Both the position numbers and the translations under genes were made by a program. From assembly GCA_958450365.1 (NCBI GenBank), contig CAUEEP010000934.1:889501-953500 (forward strand): DNA of 64,000 nucleotides, read 5' to 3'. The notes under the pieces are model-generated. The model was not told where the DNA came from. It made no database searches and was given only the letters and a program-made list of their open reading frames with translations. Numbering within the stretch: position 1 is the stretch's first letter; every line of letters starts with the position of its first letter. Source of the stretch: Mesorhabditis belari (lineage: Eukaryota; Nematoda; Chromadorea; Rhabditida; Rhabditidae). Positions 63,650 through 64,000 of the stretch are shown one piece after another.

Positions 63650-64000
63650 ACCTACAGTAGCTAGACCTACAGCTAGGCCAGGATTAAACTCTTTAGCAGT
63701 TTTGGCTTTATTGTTAGCCTTGTTTGGCCGCTTTTTGGAACAACCCTTAGATTCTGTGTGTAAGATTTACCAAACCCGAGCCGAGAGCTGAACCTTTTTG
63801 TGTATCAGATCTGCTGGGTTCTGCGGAAGCCAGAATGGACTTTAGTCTAGTACAGCTTGCCCTTTGGTCTAGTTCTTTAACCCTGGCTTACAGAACCGAG
63901 AAACACTCCTGATACCCGTATTTTCCCATCCCCGGCCGAGCCGAGTTGCAACCATTTTACGGTTTCCTAGTTTTTCACACAAGCTCAACACTCTAATCAT
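63650..64000 (+). other. Right edge, intron 20
   Basis: No exon is seen. The DNA is less repetitive and contains several CTAGACCTACAG and GAGCCGAG motifs, but nothing I can name. Confidence 0.5.

Overview
This is a eukaryotic, intron-rich and very repeat-rich window, most likely from a nematode. The evidence for a nematode is short introns with polypyrimidine-TTTCAG acceptors, a possible trans-splice acceptor 2 nt before the predicted start codon, and many CTACCGTAATC-type dispersed motifs. I cannot name the species. Nothing bacterial or viral is recognisable.

Only one protein-coding gene can be supported. It lies on the + strand, starts at 21050 and runs off the right end. Twenty exons join in phase into a 639-residue partial protein with eleven complete C2H2 zinc fingers and one degenerate finger. 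Their order and linker motifs match the zinc-finger homeobox transcription factors (vertebrate ZFHX3/ZFHX4, fly zfh2, worm zfh-2). The homeodomains should lie beyond 64000. Five fingers are split by introns and reassemble with exact C-x2-C-xN-H spacing, which proves those junctions. Exons 1-12 occupy 21050-30957. A 23.5-kb intron follows (30958-54456), and exons 13-20 occupy 54457-62831.

Positions 1-21049 hold no supportable gene. They contain a roughly 180-bp degenerate satellite, a 301-bp direct duplication around a short-unit array, a 28-bp minisatellite present at two sites, a dead mariner transposon with TA target duplications, a 0.7-kb inverted repeat and many 10-27-bp tandem arrays.

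The introns are filled with the same kinds of sequence. There is a foldback family with ends reading TACCGTATTTAC or TACCGTAAATAC, a much more numerous small foldback family with GTACTTTGTGCTC ends, another foldback family around 47.4, 56.4 and 60.5 kb, and dozens of minisatellites with 9-15-bp units.

The most unusual layer is the tRNA-like sequences. At least fifteen have recognisable A-box and/or B-box parts but mostly poor acceptor pairing. Several sit in inverted pairs, share non-tRNA flanks, or are assembled into a composite element with three tRNA-like modules. This points to tRNA-derived mobile or foldback repeats rather than ordinary tRNA genes.
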